From Lycium barbarum (taxonomy: Eukaryota > Streptophyta > Magnoliopsida > Solanales > Solanaceae): DNA of 64,000 bases. Where the stretch lies: contig NC_083346.1 in NCBI RefSeq assembly GCF_019175385.1, positions 60,479,821 through 60,543,820 of the forward strand. Direction: 5' to 3'. A model generated the notes under the pieces. That model was not told the DNA's origin. It saw only the letters and a program-made list of their open reading frames with translations, and searched no databases. Below, piece after piece: positions 23,895 to 36,494 of the stretch (positions are counted from its first letter, which is position 1; each line of letters opens with the position of its first letter). Made by a program: the position numbers and the translations under genes.

Positions 23895-24622
23895 TTTCTT
23901 ACTATCTCAAAACCTGTACGCAGCAAATACCAACAATGCCTCACAGGGCCAATATATGTATATATATATATACGACATATCTCAGCCACACAGGGCTCCC
24001 GCTTTCAAGTAAAAGCACAAAGATGTCGAAACTTACCTCATATATCACGCTTTGAGATGTACCTGATCCTTTAGTGATCTGCCCTATTGTCTCTTCCTAT
24101 TTACTTTCTCTTTCATCCTTCAGCTTTACCTTACAATCATATCTCAATACTCTTACTTTATTCGACTCACATCTTTCATACCGTCGCTTACCTTTGTTCT
24201 GATTCATTCAATTTGCTTAGTTCACAACTTATAACTGAACTTATCACCAAAAGACACATTTAATCAATTCCTCTATCATATGAGCACTGACTTACCTCCA
24301 CGACAATCAATTCATCATCATAGAATTACATATTTCGATAACATGGCCTCAACGAAGGGGCTTACCTCCGTAGCTTTCAATGTCATCTATCACTTTCTTC
24401 TATCATTACCATTCTTCTGCTGCAATTAGGGGTTAGTATAAGGAATCTCATTTCCTATGGCTTAGCTCTATCGCACGATCTTAGAGATGAAAGAAGAGTA
24501 ACCATCCTAAATGCCCTGTAGCCTCCTGTTTATAAATGTGGCGTGCATCACACAATAAATAAGACTCTACTAGACACGGCTCGTAGACACTTCTTAGGAC
24601 TGAACTGCTCTGATACCACTTT
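23895..24622 (-). mobile_element. H1 internal region between LTRs b and c, 5' part with leader
   Basis: Continuation of 14639 after E2. The last 170 bases before the primer site match the 5' leader of the gag-pol element M1 (39390-39550), including 'agctctatcgcacgat' and the tract ending 'tagacacggctcgtagacac', yet no gag start follows. Sense-strand donor-like sites GAGGTAAGT occur at 24031-24039 and 24290-24298, and GAGGTAAGC at 24360-24368. So the coding part was lost or replaced while the leader was retained. Confidence 0.75.
24607..24618 (-). other. H1 primer-binding site beside LTR c
   Basis: Minus strand TGGTATCAGAGC, four bases from LTR c. Confidence 0.92.
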
Positions 24623-24919
24623 TGTCACGACCCGACTAGGGGCCGCGATGGGTACCCGGAGCTAACCACCAAGCATTGCTCGTTCTGCTACTCATCATAC
24701 TCATTTAACGCTCTTTTATCAAATTTATACTCAAATCATGAGAAGGTCATGTTTCATTTGAAAACATAAATTCTTTTATTTACAAATGCCTCTCGGCCAT
24801 CAAAATAATATATATACATAATGGCATCCTCGTGAGACCATATAACCCACACTGCGTATCTACGAGCCTCTACTAGAGTTTTAGACATATGGACGGGACA
24901 AGACCCTGTCGTGCCCAAA

Positions 24920-24924
24920 ATACA

Positions 24925-24963
<39 letters not shown>

Positions 24964-24964
24964 T

Positions 24965-25010
<46 letters not shown>

Positions 25011-25030
25011 TATATATATATATACACACA
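24920..25030. repeat. Compound (TA)n/(CA)n microsatellite in LTR c
   Basis: About 110 bp of alternating TA with a short CA block; orthologous to the shorter runs in LTRs a, b and d. Confidence 0.9.
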
Positions 25031-25123
25031 AAAGTATAAACCTGATTAGCACCTCCCGAATAATGGAGTGCTCCTGCAAATCTGTTGATAGCTCCTAAAG
25101 GTCTACGCCATCTCCCTGTCTAC

Positions 25124-25181
25124 CTATGGGCATGAACACAACGTCCAAAGAAAACGGACATCAGTACGAATATTGTACTAA
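25124..25181 (-). promoter_or_regulatory. Triple-hairpin block of LTR c
   Basis: Outer stem decayed (CTATG/CACAG), middle GTCC/GGAC kept, inner TCAGTAC/GTACTAA with one mismatch. Confidence 0.5.
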
Positions 25182-25386
25182 GTATGTAAGGCATGAATGA
25201 AACAAACATGATAGAGAAATCACAAATCATAAGGTGAAGGCAAAACCTGCGCGACCCTTAAGGTTGAATGCATTTCATACATATATCATATATACATAAT
25301 CGTCGTACATGAATCATCATAGCGTGTACATCATCATGTCATATAATTAATCATCGTAGTACCGTATCCGCTCATACACATAAAAC

Positions 25387-25590
25387 ATTATTCGTACTCG
25401 GCCACAGAGCGGTTCGACATCATCCGTATTCAGCCACGTAGTGGCTCAAGAATATCCGAATTCGGCCTCGTAGTGGCTCGTCAGTATTCGTATTCGGCCA
25501 CGTAGTGGCTCGACAGTATCTGTATTTGGCCACTTAGTGGCTCGACAGTATCACATACATATCTTCCGTATTCGGCCACGTAGTGGCTCG
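25387..25590 (-). repeat. Minisatellite of palindromic units in LTR c
   Basis: About six units around GCCAC-GTA-GTGGC, the largest array among the four H-family LTRs. Confidence 0.8.
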
Positions 25591-27249
25591 ACCATATCAC
25601 ATACATCATAACAAGGATCAGTATGTCTCATCATTATCATTGTCTTCACATACATCTTATAAGCATATCGTAACCTTTCATTTATGCATACATTTAAATT
25701 TAAAGACAATCTATGAAAATCACATCATATTCGTAGCATGGACTTCGTATGAATATTGTAGGATAGAATTTATAATCTCTAGGCTTAAGCTCAACATTAC
25801 CACTATCGTTTATATAGCATATCTCTTACCTTTATCTCATATGAAATCCTCTATGGACATAGACTCGCAACTTTGCGGAACATTGGTCATAGGACGTGCA
25901 ATAAAGCTTATGGACAATCTATAACAATGTCGGGGTGACATAAGGTCGAGAACCCCCGATTACATTATGGAGCATTCATAGGAATTCTCCCTCACCTTGA
26001 AGGAATTAGCATATGAGGTGAGTGTATACAACAAGTAACAACAATAGATCATTGTTAATATCGTTAGCTTTGTATAAACATTATTCCATGAACTCTAGAA
26101 TCTTTGGACGTAAACTTAACATCTTCATTATCGTGCTCATAACATGTCTCTTATCCTTATATCACGTGGCTATTTATGAACATAGGCTCTTGGTTCCGGA
26201 ATATAAGGAAGCCATTGAAATGTAGGCAAATAATATCATAAGAATCGTATAAGGTTTGCCATCTTCATAGGAATGTCGTTCATGAGCTTTAGGACTCCTA
26301 GACTTAGATTCATCATCAATATCGTCATGCTCACAACGTGTCTCTTTTCCTTATCTTGTGATACTTTTTAAAATCGTAGACTCATAGTTTTTGATACGTA
26401 GGAAAATCATGAAGAAGGAGGGGACAACATACTATAGGATTCATGCCTTAGAACGAAGGGACTAGCCTTACATACCTCTTTCGTTTAACAATTTCCATGC
26501 TTTGTTGTTCTTCTTCAATGCTCAAGTTTCTACTTTCAAGAGAATTCACATTCACATTAGCTAATCGATTACATGAACGTGCTTACTAAAGCTAGAGAAA
26601 ATTGGGCAGCATTTCCGTTGTTTATACAACCTTTCCCATATTTTATATCAACTCCCAAACATTCATAATAACGTTCACAATATCATAACCATCAATCATC
26701 ATTCATCTACATTACCCTCATTTCACTATTCCACTTCAATTCATCCATAATCATGGTCATCGTATACTAGTACATTTTCTCACATATAATTCTTATCCCA
26801 TGACCTTAATATCATTTATATCATAACCCTATTACAACACATCAAGAATCATGACTCAATTCAAGTTATCACTCAAAATGAAACTATTCACACTTTCATG
26901 ACCCATTTTCTATATCCTTTTTCAATCCAAGTGTTTCAACTTTAAAATACCTTAAACAACATGGAGATATCATAAATATTACCTTAGATGGTGTAGGAAT
27001 GAACCTTGAGGGCAAACACTTCACTTGAGCAAAACTCTAGTTTCACCTTCACTTGGATTCCTTGTCTTGGATGAACTTTAATGAGTTTCTTACATTTGAT
27101 TCACTTGGTTTTATGTAATTGATCACAAATACCCCTTGAATTATTGTTGGAGAAGTGTAGAGAGATGTTTTAGAGAGAATGGGTGTGAAGGGAAATGAAA
27201 TTAATTGAACTTGAATCCCTTTATTAATACACAAAATATTTCCCATCCC

Positions 27250-27385
27250 ATTTATACGGACACACATACGGTCCGTATGTGTGACCGTATAATGGTTCCG
27301 GTGAAAACTACCTGTCTTGGATAAATATACGGTACCTACGGTCCATATCATTTGTACGGTCCGTTATACGGACCGTACAATCCAC
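27250..27385 (-). promoter_or_regulatory. TACGG/CCGTA inverted-repeat cluster in LTR c
   Basis: Same motif cluster as in LTRs a and b; includes 'gtccgttatacggaccgtac' near 27359-27378. Confidence 0.5.
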
Positions 27386-27722
27386 AGTTTTGCAAAAATC
27401 ATTTTCGTCGGCTCGTTTGATCTCCGATCCTTATAAAACCTTCTTGACACTTGTTTATCACTTCATTACCAATCTAGGGGATGTTATAAATATTTTCCAA
27501 AGCATTATTAAGTCATCGTTAATTCGTTATTCGTAAATACTTTCCGATACATCTCGTATGTCTTGCCTCCTCTTGGCAACTTTCTTCTCTTACTTCGAAT
27601 GTCATTGAATTCTCATTTAGAATCATCAAATGTTCTTTCTTACTTATCAAAACATCGCATACGTTGTAACCTTCGTCAGTCTATTCACTGTGCATGAATG
27701 GAAAATTTTCCGAGGTGTAACA

Positions 27723-29752
27723 TTCTTCCCTCCTTGGGAACATTCGTCCTCGAATGTTAAGCTATCCGGGATTCTACGAAAAATTCGCCATATATTTTCC
27801 TTCAACTGACGCAGAGTATCATGACCACACTATTCTTGCTTACCTCTTACTCCTCTTTTTTGATTACCCACTTGGTTTCATTGGCGTCGGATAAATACTT
27901 GCAAGTTACATAATCGTTCTTGCGTGATTCGTGTACATACATACTTATACATATGCATGTATCCATATCCGTGTCTGTATTCATAATCATACTCGTTTAC
28001 ATATCGTATCCATAGTCATATTCATATACATATCATTTACATAACATTCTCGGCCATGACGGTTCGGTCTAGTTATCCACACCGTCCATATAATGTCACT
28101 TGCCCTCTTCTTTAGTGCTCAAAGTTCACTTGTAACGTCATCCTAGTTTTCCGGGACCTAAGTCTCATGTGCAACTAATACTCCTTATGCCTCATACTCT
28201 TTTACTCTTGTTTATACCAATCACAAACTACTACGACTTTGCTATATCACTTTTCTCCAATTTCTTTTTCAAGTTGACTTCCCTTTTTTGTCATTGCTTG
28301 CTATCATTTCTTGTCATTGAAGAACCTCTATGCTGGACTTTCCTTTAACAAGGTCTTATAAGCTTTCTCATCTACTGCCCTATGGCTCGCCAGTTGGTTT
28401 CATACTTGCATTCACTCTTCATTCATATAAAACATGTCACTTCTTTAGTCGTTTCCTTGCTATACTATATATCACAGTTCTTGCCACGCTCTCATCATAC
28501 CTTAATCAATATCAACGCTATAGAGTGATACTTCGTTACCTCGTTCGCACGCCTGCTCATAAAATAAAATAACCCTTACGAAGTAAGTATACTCAACCCG
28601 TTACTCTTTCTAATCGGCCCTCTTACACTTTACCATATAAGTTGTTTTAGCAATGGATTCACGTGCTTCGTACTCCTTCCCTAGTCAAGTTGTTACTGCA
28701 TTTTGCTAATAGACTTGTCGTATCTTACTTGTACTTATCCGTCCAAGCAATACTTCAGTATCACACTCTATTCGAGTCACACTTTCTCTTCCACGTTATG
28801 TCTTAGTGCTACCAATCTCCTTAATTTACTCTAGCATTTCTCCTTACCGTATCAATGTCGATCTCATAACTATTGTCACTATCAATTCAATAGTATTTGA
28901 CTTATCTCTTGTAGTCATTAACGATACTCCTAACTTAATCTCATTCTACCATTACTCTTTTGCACATCATCTTTTCTTGTTAGGACATATTACAAGCTTA
29001 TATCTTATCTCCTTTAGATTCTAGGAAAATTTCGGCAGAGTTTTCTCTATATTTCTTACAATCTCAAAACCAGCACACAGCAAATATATATATATATATA
29101 TACGACATATCTTAGCCACACAGGGCTCCCGCTTTCAAGTAAAAGCACAAAGATGTTGAAACTTACCTCATATATCACGATTCGAGATGTACCAGATCCT
29201 TTAGTGATCTGCCCTATTGTCTCTTCCTATTTACTTTCTCTTTCATCCTTCAGCTTTACCTTTAAATCAAATCACAATGCTCTTACTTTATTCGACATAC
29301 ATCTTTCATACTGTCGCTTACCTTTGTTCTGATTCATTCAATTTGCTTAGTTCACAACTTATAACTGAACTTATCATCAAAAGACACATTTATTCAATTC
29401 TTCTATCATATGAGCACTGACTTACCTCCACGACAATCAATTCATCATCATAGAATGACATATTTCGATAACGTGGCCTCAAGGAAGGGGCTTACCTCCG
29501 TAGCTTTCAATGTCATCTATCACTTTCTTCTATCATTACCATTCTTCTTCGGCAATCAGGGGTTAGTATAAGGAATCTCATTTCCTATGGCTTAGCTCTA
29601 TCGCATGATCTTAGAGATGAAAGAAGAGTAACCATCTTAAATGCCCTGTAGCCTCCTGTTTATAAATGTGGCGCGCAACACACCATAAACAAGACTCTAC
29701 GAGACACGGCTTGTAGACACTTCCTAGGAATGAACTGCTCTGATACCACTTT
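27723..29752 (-). mobile_element. H1 internal region between LTRs c and d (non-coding)
   Basis: 2030 bp with polypurine tract at 27723-27738 and primer-binding site at 29737-29748 (minus strand TGGTATCAGAGC). Colinear with the b-c internal region, but about 545 bp (13126-13670 there) are missing at a 'ggt' microhomology near 28067, which also removes the internal polypurine tract. It shows the uninterrupted site where E2 inserted in the b-c copy. No coding motif. Confidence 0.8.
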
Positions 29753-31008
29753 TGTCAGGACCCAACTAGGGGCCGCGATGGGTACCCGGGGCTAACCACC
29801 GAGCACCAGTCGTTCTGCTACTCATCTGTTATATCCCGTATTTTTGAACGTCAGATTATTAACTGAGGTGGGGCCCACACGTTAATATTTTTTTTGGGAC
29901 ACGTGACAAGTTATATGAATCGCATATGTAAAGTAAAACACAACTTGTGAAGGGCCTTGGGGCCAAATCAAAGTGGAAGCCCTCCAAACGAATTTGTTTA
30001 AGAAGACGTTTTCGGATGACCTGACTTGGAGGGGCGAAAACGGCATTATAAATCTGGAATTTTGGAAAACGCCCAGCAATAAAAGTTGTAGATAATTGAA
30101 ATAGCTTTCCAACGGTAGGTCGTGGGCCTATAGTTGACATCGGGATAAGGAGATATGAACATTTTAAGGCGGAAAGGTCAAGCTGGGCAGTGAAATGGGC
30201 CCAACCCGATTCCAATCCGGGTCAGGCCCATTTCCTTGTTATTTAAGGGAGGTTTCAGCCTCCTCCTCCACATTTTCAGATCAGAAAAGATCCAGAAAAT
30301 TCTATAGAGAGAGAGGGAGGAAAGACTTAGAGAGATAAATAAAGTTTGATCAAAATCTGAGCCCCGAATCCCGAAGCCCATGAAGAGAAAAGTGTTCTAC
30401 GTCGCATTGCCTTCGATTTGAGCTAAACATCAACTAAAAATAAGAGGGTGGACGTGGTAGCTGTGCACTTAAGGTATGATTAAGGCTCTTTTTCATTGCC
30501 AACAAGTTTATTTAAAGTTTCAACGGAATAGAACGGAAAAATAGCGATATAAATTCGTCCGTTGGCATTGAAATTGATTGTAGAAGATTATGTCATTTTA
30601 TTATGATTTTATGATATTATGGAAATGAAGTTGTTAAGATGTGAATTATGATTATGGTTGATGAAATTGGAAGGTGGAAATATGTTATGAATATGTATGT
30701 TGAAGATTTGAAGTTTTGGATGGATTATGGTTTGGTGGAAAATTTGTATATTTTGTATATCATGTGAATATTGTATAGAAATGATATGAAATACTTCCAA
30801 ATCACATTGTAATGGTCTTGATTAATGATGAATATGGAAATGTTGATACCAGTTTGGGTTTGTGAAGTTGAAGTGGAAGTTGTTGGACCATGTGGAAAAC
30901 AAGGCTAGTTATGCCATACTATGTGTTTTGTAATGCTTGTTGTTGTTAGTGATGTTGTTGTTGGGTTGCTGTGTTGATATATTAAGCCGACCTAAGTCTC
31001 GGGGATGT

Positions 31009-31042
31009 CATATATATAGGGGAAATGCTGCCGAAATTTCGG
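31009..31042 (+). promoter_or_regulatory. TATA-proximal box in S1
   Basis: CATATATATAGGGG followed by AAATGCTGCCGAAATTTCGG; same arrangement as in E2 and the B 3' LTR. Confidence 0.5.
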
Positions 31043-31960
31043 AAGGCAATTATGTGATTAAGCTTAGATTCTCGAAAAGCTTGAAATTGACAATTGGTAA
31101 ACATGACCATTTGTAGATTCTGGACGAAATTGGAATTGAAGCCAAGCGAGCGTAAGGCGCAATCGAGGTATGTAAAGTCTTCCCCTTTGTTCTTTGGCAT
31201 GTCCTAGATGTACTAGGTCAAGATCGGAGCCTCGGGGGCGATTCTGCTCATAGAAACTCGAGATTGATTTTTGGTACTATTCATTCAATTCAATTGAACT
31301 TCAAAAGGCGCATTTTGCTAGAAAAGTGGTTAAACCTCCATAACTTGTACAAATGTAACCCGATCACTATGAAACCTTCCTGGATGACTCCGTAGAGTCT
31401 AATGGGCGTGATTCTTTTCCGCCGCCTCGACTTGGCCCGAGGTGGGCCCGCTATTCCCCGATGCCTCTCTTATTGTTCCGTCTGTCTTATTCCCATACGA
31501 TAAGTCGAGGAAACTTATGGCTATTGTTCCGACTACTAAACGGGAGTTATTTTAACGAACCTGAATTGATTTAATGTTCATGGAAACAATTACGGGGACA
31601 GAAACCCTGATATAAATTCTGTATGGCTTTAGCCAATGTACTCGTGTCCGGAGCTCGCAGGTAGCTCCTGGTTATTTTGTTGTTTACTATACGATAGGTG
31701 CTATGACCACCTTTATGAGCTTTATAAAATATTTTTTTGACATCTAAAACGTTTTGAAAATATTACCCTGATATTTTGGATAAACTACTTACCTCCCGTA
31801 CTTACTGATATACGATTTTGGTATACCTGAATCTTGTGTGATGTATGATCCTGGCGTGTGTGATTATGTTGGGAAAGTGATAATTTGGCATTCTGTATGG
31901 TTGTTTTCTGTTTTACCGAGTCCCGAGCCGGTTATGTGAATATGCGCATATGTAATATTG

Positions 31961-32264
31961 GCCGCTGGACCCTCGACCGCAGCGTGTCCGACATTGACAG
32001 CTGGACCCTTGACCGCGTCATGCCGGACGTGTGGCATTGACTGCTGGACCCTTGACCGCGTCTGCCGCACTTGTGATTGTGCCTGACATAGACCGCTGGA
32101 CCCTTGACCGCGGTATGTCAAATGTGTGATTGTAACCGCTGGACTTTTGGTCGCGGTATGTGTGATTATAACCGCTGGACCCTTGGCCGCGGTACGTGTG
32201 ATAGTGACCGCTGGGTACTTGGCTGCGGTATGCGTGGTAGCGACCGCTGGACTTATGGCCGCGG
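31961..32264 (+). repeat. Minisatellite of CCGC...GCGG hairpin units in S1
   Basis: Eight imperfect copies of a core like CCGCTGGACCCTTGACCGCG separated by 15-22 bp. The core ends are mutually complementary (ACCGC/GCGGT in several copies). It lies upstream of the hairpin block, as the unrelated minisatellites of the other families do. Confidence 0.85.
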
Positions 32265-32879
32265 AAATTGTGCGTTGATTCCTTTATATGTGTGAAACAA
32301 AAATGTTTTTCAAAAGAAAGTAAAGCATTTTGACATTCTAACTGCCGTATTTGCCTGCTGGAACCTCTTGGGTATGACTTGTGCACTAGAGGCGACCCTG
32401 TGGTGACCTGGTTATTCGTGCACACCCCAGTGCACTGTCCATTGCGCCCCTCACTAAACGGCCGAAACCTGAGGTAAATGTATACTACCTGTGCTTGTGT
32501 AAGTTTATGATTCTGCATGCATGGTTCTGCCTGTTACATTTCTCGACAGCGGATTCGGAGAATGATTCTGTTGGTGTTGCTTCTGCATGATTGAGCCGGA
32601 CTATGCTTCAGTCGGCTATAGTTCTACACCCCTAGCTTCGGTTGCGGGTATGTCAGTCGCACTCTGTGCCCCGATCCGCACGATGATCCTGCCAGTTAGG
32701 CTTTGTACCTCTGTTTCATATCACGATTCAGACGGCTACACCCCGTGCTTATGATATATATCGTGGTCCTGGCCATACACTCTGTATTTCCGTTTCGGAC
32801 TTGGAGCCGATACTACCTGTTCTATTTCTATACTTCTGGCTCGGTTTTGCTTATATTGTTATATTTCTGCTTTACATAC

Positions 32880-32937
32880 TCGGTACATTTCCGTACTGAC
32901 CCCCTGTTCTTCGGGGGCTGCGTTTCATGCCGCGCAG
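32880..32937 (+). promoter_or_regulatory. Triple-hairpin block of S1
   Basis: TCGGTAC/GTACTGA (one G-U pair), CCCCC (32900-32904)/GGGGG (32913-32917), CTGCG (32918-32922)/CGCAG (32933-32937). Confidence 0.65.
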
Positions 32938-33544
32938 GTACTCCCAGTTGAGTTGAGGACAGATGGAAGATATTCCAGTGCAGATGGCAAGCTCCATTTG
33001 TTCCCGGAGTGCTGCCGAGTCAGATTCTCTATGTTATGCTTTTGGGATCTTATTAGAGACTTTGCAGACAGTGTCGTGGGTATTGGTTGTCGGTCTGTGT
33101 ACGTAATGAATTTTGTATGATCACAAATTTGTTCGGCTTGAAAGCCACGAGAAAGAATATTTCTGAAAGAAAAGTTTTGCTATGTACTTTATTATTTGTT
33201 TTAAAGAAAAAAAAAGTTGACGTGATTTTATGTGCAGCGAGAGTCTGAGGGTTCGCTCGACCCTAAGTAAGGGTCGGGTGCCCATCCCACCCCAGCGAGG
33301 TCGGGGTGTGACATCATCATACTCATTTAACGCTCTTTTATCAAATTTATACTCAAATCATGAGAAGGTCATGTTTCATTTGAAAACATAAATTCTTTTA
33401 TATACATATGCCTCTCGGCCATCAAAATAATATATATACATAATGGCATCCGCGTGAGACCATATAACCCACACTGCGTATCTACGAGCCTCTACTAGAG
33501 TTCAAGACATCTGAACGGGAAAAGACCCCGTCGTGCCCAAAATA

Positions 33545-33551
33545 CATATAC

Positions 33552-33575
<24 letters not shown>
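33545..33575. repeat. (TA)n microsatellite in LTR d
   Basis: Short alternating run followed by CA repeats, at the same LTR position as in a, b and c. Confidence 0.85.
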
Positions 33576-33584
<9 letters not shown>

Positions 33585-33673
33585 AAAGTATAAACCCGAT
33601 TAGCACCTCCGGAATAATGGAGTGCTCCTGCAAATCTGTTGATACTAAAGGTCTTCGCCGTCTCCCTATCTAC

Positions 33674-33731
33674 CTGTGGGCATGAATACAGCGTCCAAAG
33701 AAAATGGACGTCAGTACGAATATTGTACTGA
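33674..33731 (-). promoter_or_regulatory. Triple-hairpin block of LTR d
   Basis: CTGTG against TACAG (one mismatch), GTCC/GGAC, TCAGTAC/GTACTGA. Confidence 0.55.
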
Positions 33732-33944
33732 GTATGTAAGGTATTAATGAAACAAACATGATAGAGAAATCATAAGTCATAAGGTGAAGGAAAAACCTGC
33801 GCGACCCTTAAGGCTGTATGCATTTCATACATATATCATATATACATAATCGTCGTACATGAATCATCATAGCGTGTACATCATCATGTCATGTAATTCA
33901 TCATCGTAGTACTGTATCCTGTCATACACATAAAAAATTATCCA

Positions 33945-34108
33945 TATTCAGCCACAGAGTGGCCCGACAATATCCGTATTCGTCCACGTAGTGACTCTTC
34001 AGTATCCGTATTTGGCCACGTAGTGGCTCGACTGTATCCATATTTGGCCACGTAGTGGCTCGACAGTATCACATACATATCTTCCATATTCGGCCACGTA
34101 GTGGCTCG
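33945..34108 (-). repeat. Minisatellite of palindromic units in LTR d
   Basis: About five units with the GCCAC-GTA-GTGGC core, some drifted. Confidence 0.75.
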
Positions 34109-36245
34109 ACCATATCACATACATCATAACAAGGATCAGTATATCTCATCATCATCATCATTGTCATCACATACATCTTATAAGCGTATCGTAACCTTTC
34201 ATTTATGCCTACATTTATATTTAAAGACAATCTATGAAAATCACATCATATTCGTAGCATGGACTTCATATGAATATCGTACGATAGACTTTATAATCTC
34301 TAGGCTTAAGCTCAACATTACCACTATCGTTTATATAGCATATCTCTTACCTTTATCTCATATGAACTCCTTTATGGACATAGACTCGCAACTTTGCGGA
34401 ACATTGGTCATAAGACGTGTAATAAAGCTTATGGACAATCTATAACAATGTCGAGGTGACATAAGGTCGAGAACCCCCGATTACATTATGGAGCATTCAT
34501 AGGAATTCTGCCTCACCTTGAAGAAATTAGCATATAAGATGAGTGTATACAACAAGTACCACCAATAGATCATAGTTAATGTCGTTAGCTTTGTATAAAC
34601 ATTATACCATGAACTCTAGAATCTTTAGACGTAAACTTAACATCTTCATTATCGTGCTCATAACATGTCTCTTATCCTTATCTCACGTGGCTATTTATGA
34701 ACGTAGGCTCTTGGTTCCGGAATATAAGGAAGCCATGGAAATGTAGGGAAATAATATCATAAGAATCATATAAGGTTTGCCATCTTCATAGGAATGTCGT
34801 TCATGAGCTTTACGACTCCTTGACTTAGATTCATCATCAATATCGTCATACTCACAACGTGTCTCTTTTCTTTATCTTGTGATACTTTTTATAATCGTAG
34901 ACTTATAGTTTTTGATACGTAGGTAAATCATGAAGAAGGAGGGGACATCATACTATAGGATCATGCCTTAGAAAGAAGGGACTAGCCTTACATACCTCTT
35001 TCATTTAACAATTTCCATCGCTTGGTTGTTCTTCTTCAATGCTCGCGTTTCTACCTTCAAGAGAATTCGCATTCGCATTAGCTAATCGATTACATGAACG
35101 TGCTTACTAAAGCTAGAGAAAATTGGGCAGAATTTCATTTGTTTATACAACCTTTCCCATATTGTATATCAACTCCCAAACATTCATAATAACATTCACA
35201 ATATCATAACCATCAATCGTCATTCATCTACATTACCCTCAATTCATAATTCCACTTCAATTCATCCACAATCATTGTCATAGTATACTAGTACGTTTTC
35301 TCACATACAATGCTTATCCCATGTCCTTAATATCATTTATAGCATAACCATATTACAACACATTAATAATCATGTCTCAATTCAAGTTATCACTCAAAAT
35401 GACACTATTCACACTTTCATGACCCATTTTCTATATCCTTTTTCAATCCAAGTGTTTCAACTTTCAAATACCTTAAACAACATGGAGATACCATAAATCT
35501 TACCTTAGATGGTGTAGGAATGAACCTTGAGTGCAAACACTTCACTTAAGCAAAACCCTAGTTTCACCTTCACTTCAATTCCTTGTCTTGGATGAACTTT
35601 AATGAGTTTCTTACATTTGATTCACTTGGTTTGATGTAATTGATCACAAATACCCCTTGAATTCTTTGTGGAGAAGTGTAGAGAGATGTTTTAGAGAGAT
35701 GGGGTGTGAAGGGAAATGAAATGAAATGAACGTAAATCCCTTTATTAATACACAAAATCTGTCCCGTCCTATTTATACGGACACACATACGGTCCGTACA
35801 ATTTATACGGTCTGTATGTGAGACCGTATAATGGTTCCAGTGAACACTGCCCGTCTTGGCTAAATATACGGCCATACCTACGGTCCGTATAATGGAAAGT
35901 ACAATCCACAGCTTTCTGAAAATCATTTTCGTTGGCTCGTTTGATCTCCGATCCTTATAAAACCTTCTTGACACTTGTTTATCACTTCATTAACAATCTA
36001 GGGGACGTTATAAGTCTTCTCCAAAGCATTATTAAGTCATCGTTAATTCGTTATTCGTAAATCCTTTCTGATACATCTCGTATGTCTTGCCTCCTCTTGG
36101 CAACTTTCTTCTCTTACTTCAAATGTCTTTGAAATCTCATTTAGAATCATCAATTGTTCTTTCTTATTTATCAAAACATCGCATACGTCGTATCCTTGTC
36201 AGTCTATTCACTGTACATGAACGGAATATTTTCCGAGGTGTAACA

Positions 36246-36494
36246 TATCTCAGCCACACAGGGCTCCCAATTTCAAGTAAAAGTATCAAGATGTCGAAAC
36301 TTACCTCATATATCACAGCTCGAGATGTACCTAATCCTTTAGCGGTCTGCCCGGTGATACCATCCTATTTACTTTCCCTTTCATTCTACTGCTTTACATT
36401 TCAATCATACCTCAATATTTTTACCTTACCCGACATACTTCTTTCGTGCCGTTGCTTACCTTTGTACTGATTCATTCAATTTGTTTAGTTCACA
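36246..36494 (-). mobile_element. H0 internal sequence right of H1
   Basis: Starts with the second TATCT and continues 'cagccacacagggctccc', matching 23985-24235. At about 36494 it changes abruptly to RNase H coding sequence of M1. It therefore links the non-coding H0 region to a gag-pol gene. Confidence 0.75.

Larger units (their letters stand above)
24623..27722 (-). mobile_element. LTR c of H1 (middle LTR)
   Basis: 3100 bp with both LTR ends intact. It has a primer-binding site on its low side and a polypurine tract (27723-27738, interrupted by one T) on its high side, so it serves as 5' LTR for one internal region and 3' LTR for the other. It is longest because of a compound (TA)/(CA) microsatellite and five or six minisatellite units. 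Confidence 0.88.
29827..33313 (+). mobile_element. S1: plus-strand solo LTR
   Basis: 3487 bp, TGTTATATCCCG...GGGGTGTGACA, flanked by TCATC at 29822-29826 and 33314-33318. No internal sequence, primer site or polypurine tract lies inside, so it is a solo LTR left by intra-element recombination. It is related to the B LTRs (compare 30980-31045 with 59260-59330). The hairpin block is at 32880-32937 and the TATA-proximal box at 31009-31042. Confidence 0.9.
9792..36245 (-). mobile_element. H1: nested LTR retroelement with three LTRs and two internal regions
   Basis: The outer ends are TGTCACG (9792) and GTGTAACA (36245), flanked by TATCT at 9787-9791 and again at 36246-36250; joining the flanks restores a sequence seen uninterrupted near 23980. 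Order on the plus strand: LTR b, internal, LTR c, internal, LTR d. Without nested E2 and S1 the element is about 13.7 kb (2988 + 2588 + 3100 + 2030 + 3001). Both internal regions have a primer-binding site at one end and a polypurine tract at the other but no gag-pol. Unequal recombination between LTRs of two copies is the usual explanation for such arrays. Confidence 0.85.
29753..36245 (-). mobile_element. LTR d of H1 (5'-terminal LTR), split by S1
   Basis: LTR sequence at 29753-29826 and 33319-36245, about 3.0 kb after removing S1 and one copy of TCATC. It starts TGTCAGGACCC (C-to-G change in the usual TGTCACG) and ends GTGTAACA next to TATCT (36246-36250). Minisatellite at 33945-34108 and TACGG/CCGTA cluster at 35770-35905. 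Confidence 0.88.

Noticed and set aside
32018..32518. 166-codon minus-strand frame in S1
   Set aside because: It runs across the minisatellite and is antisense to the LTR; no domain features.
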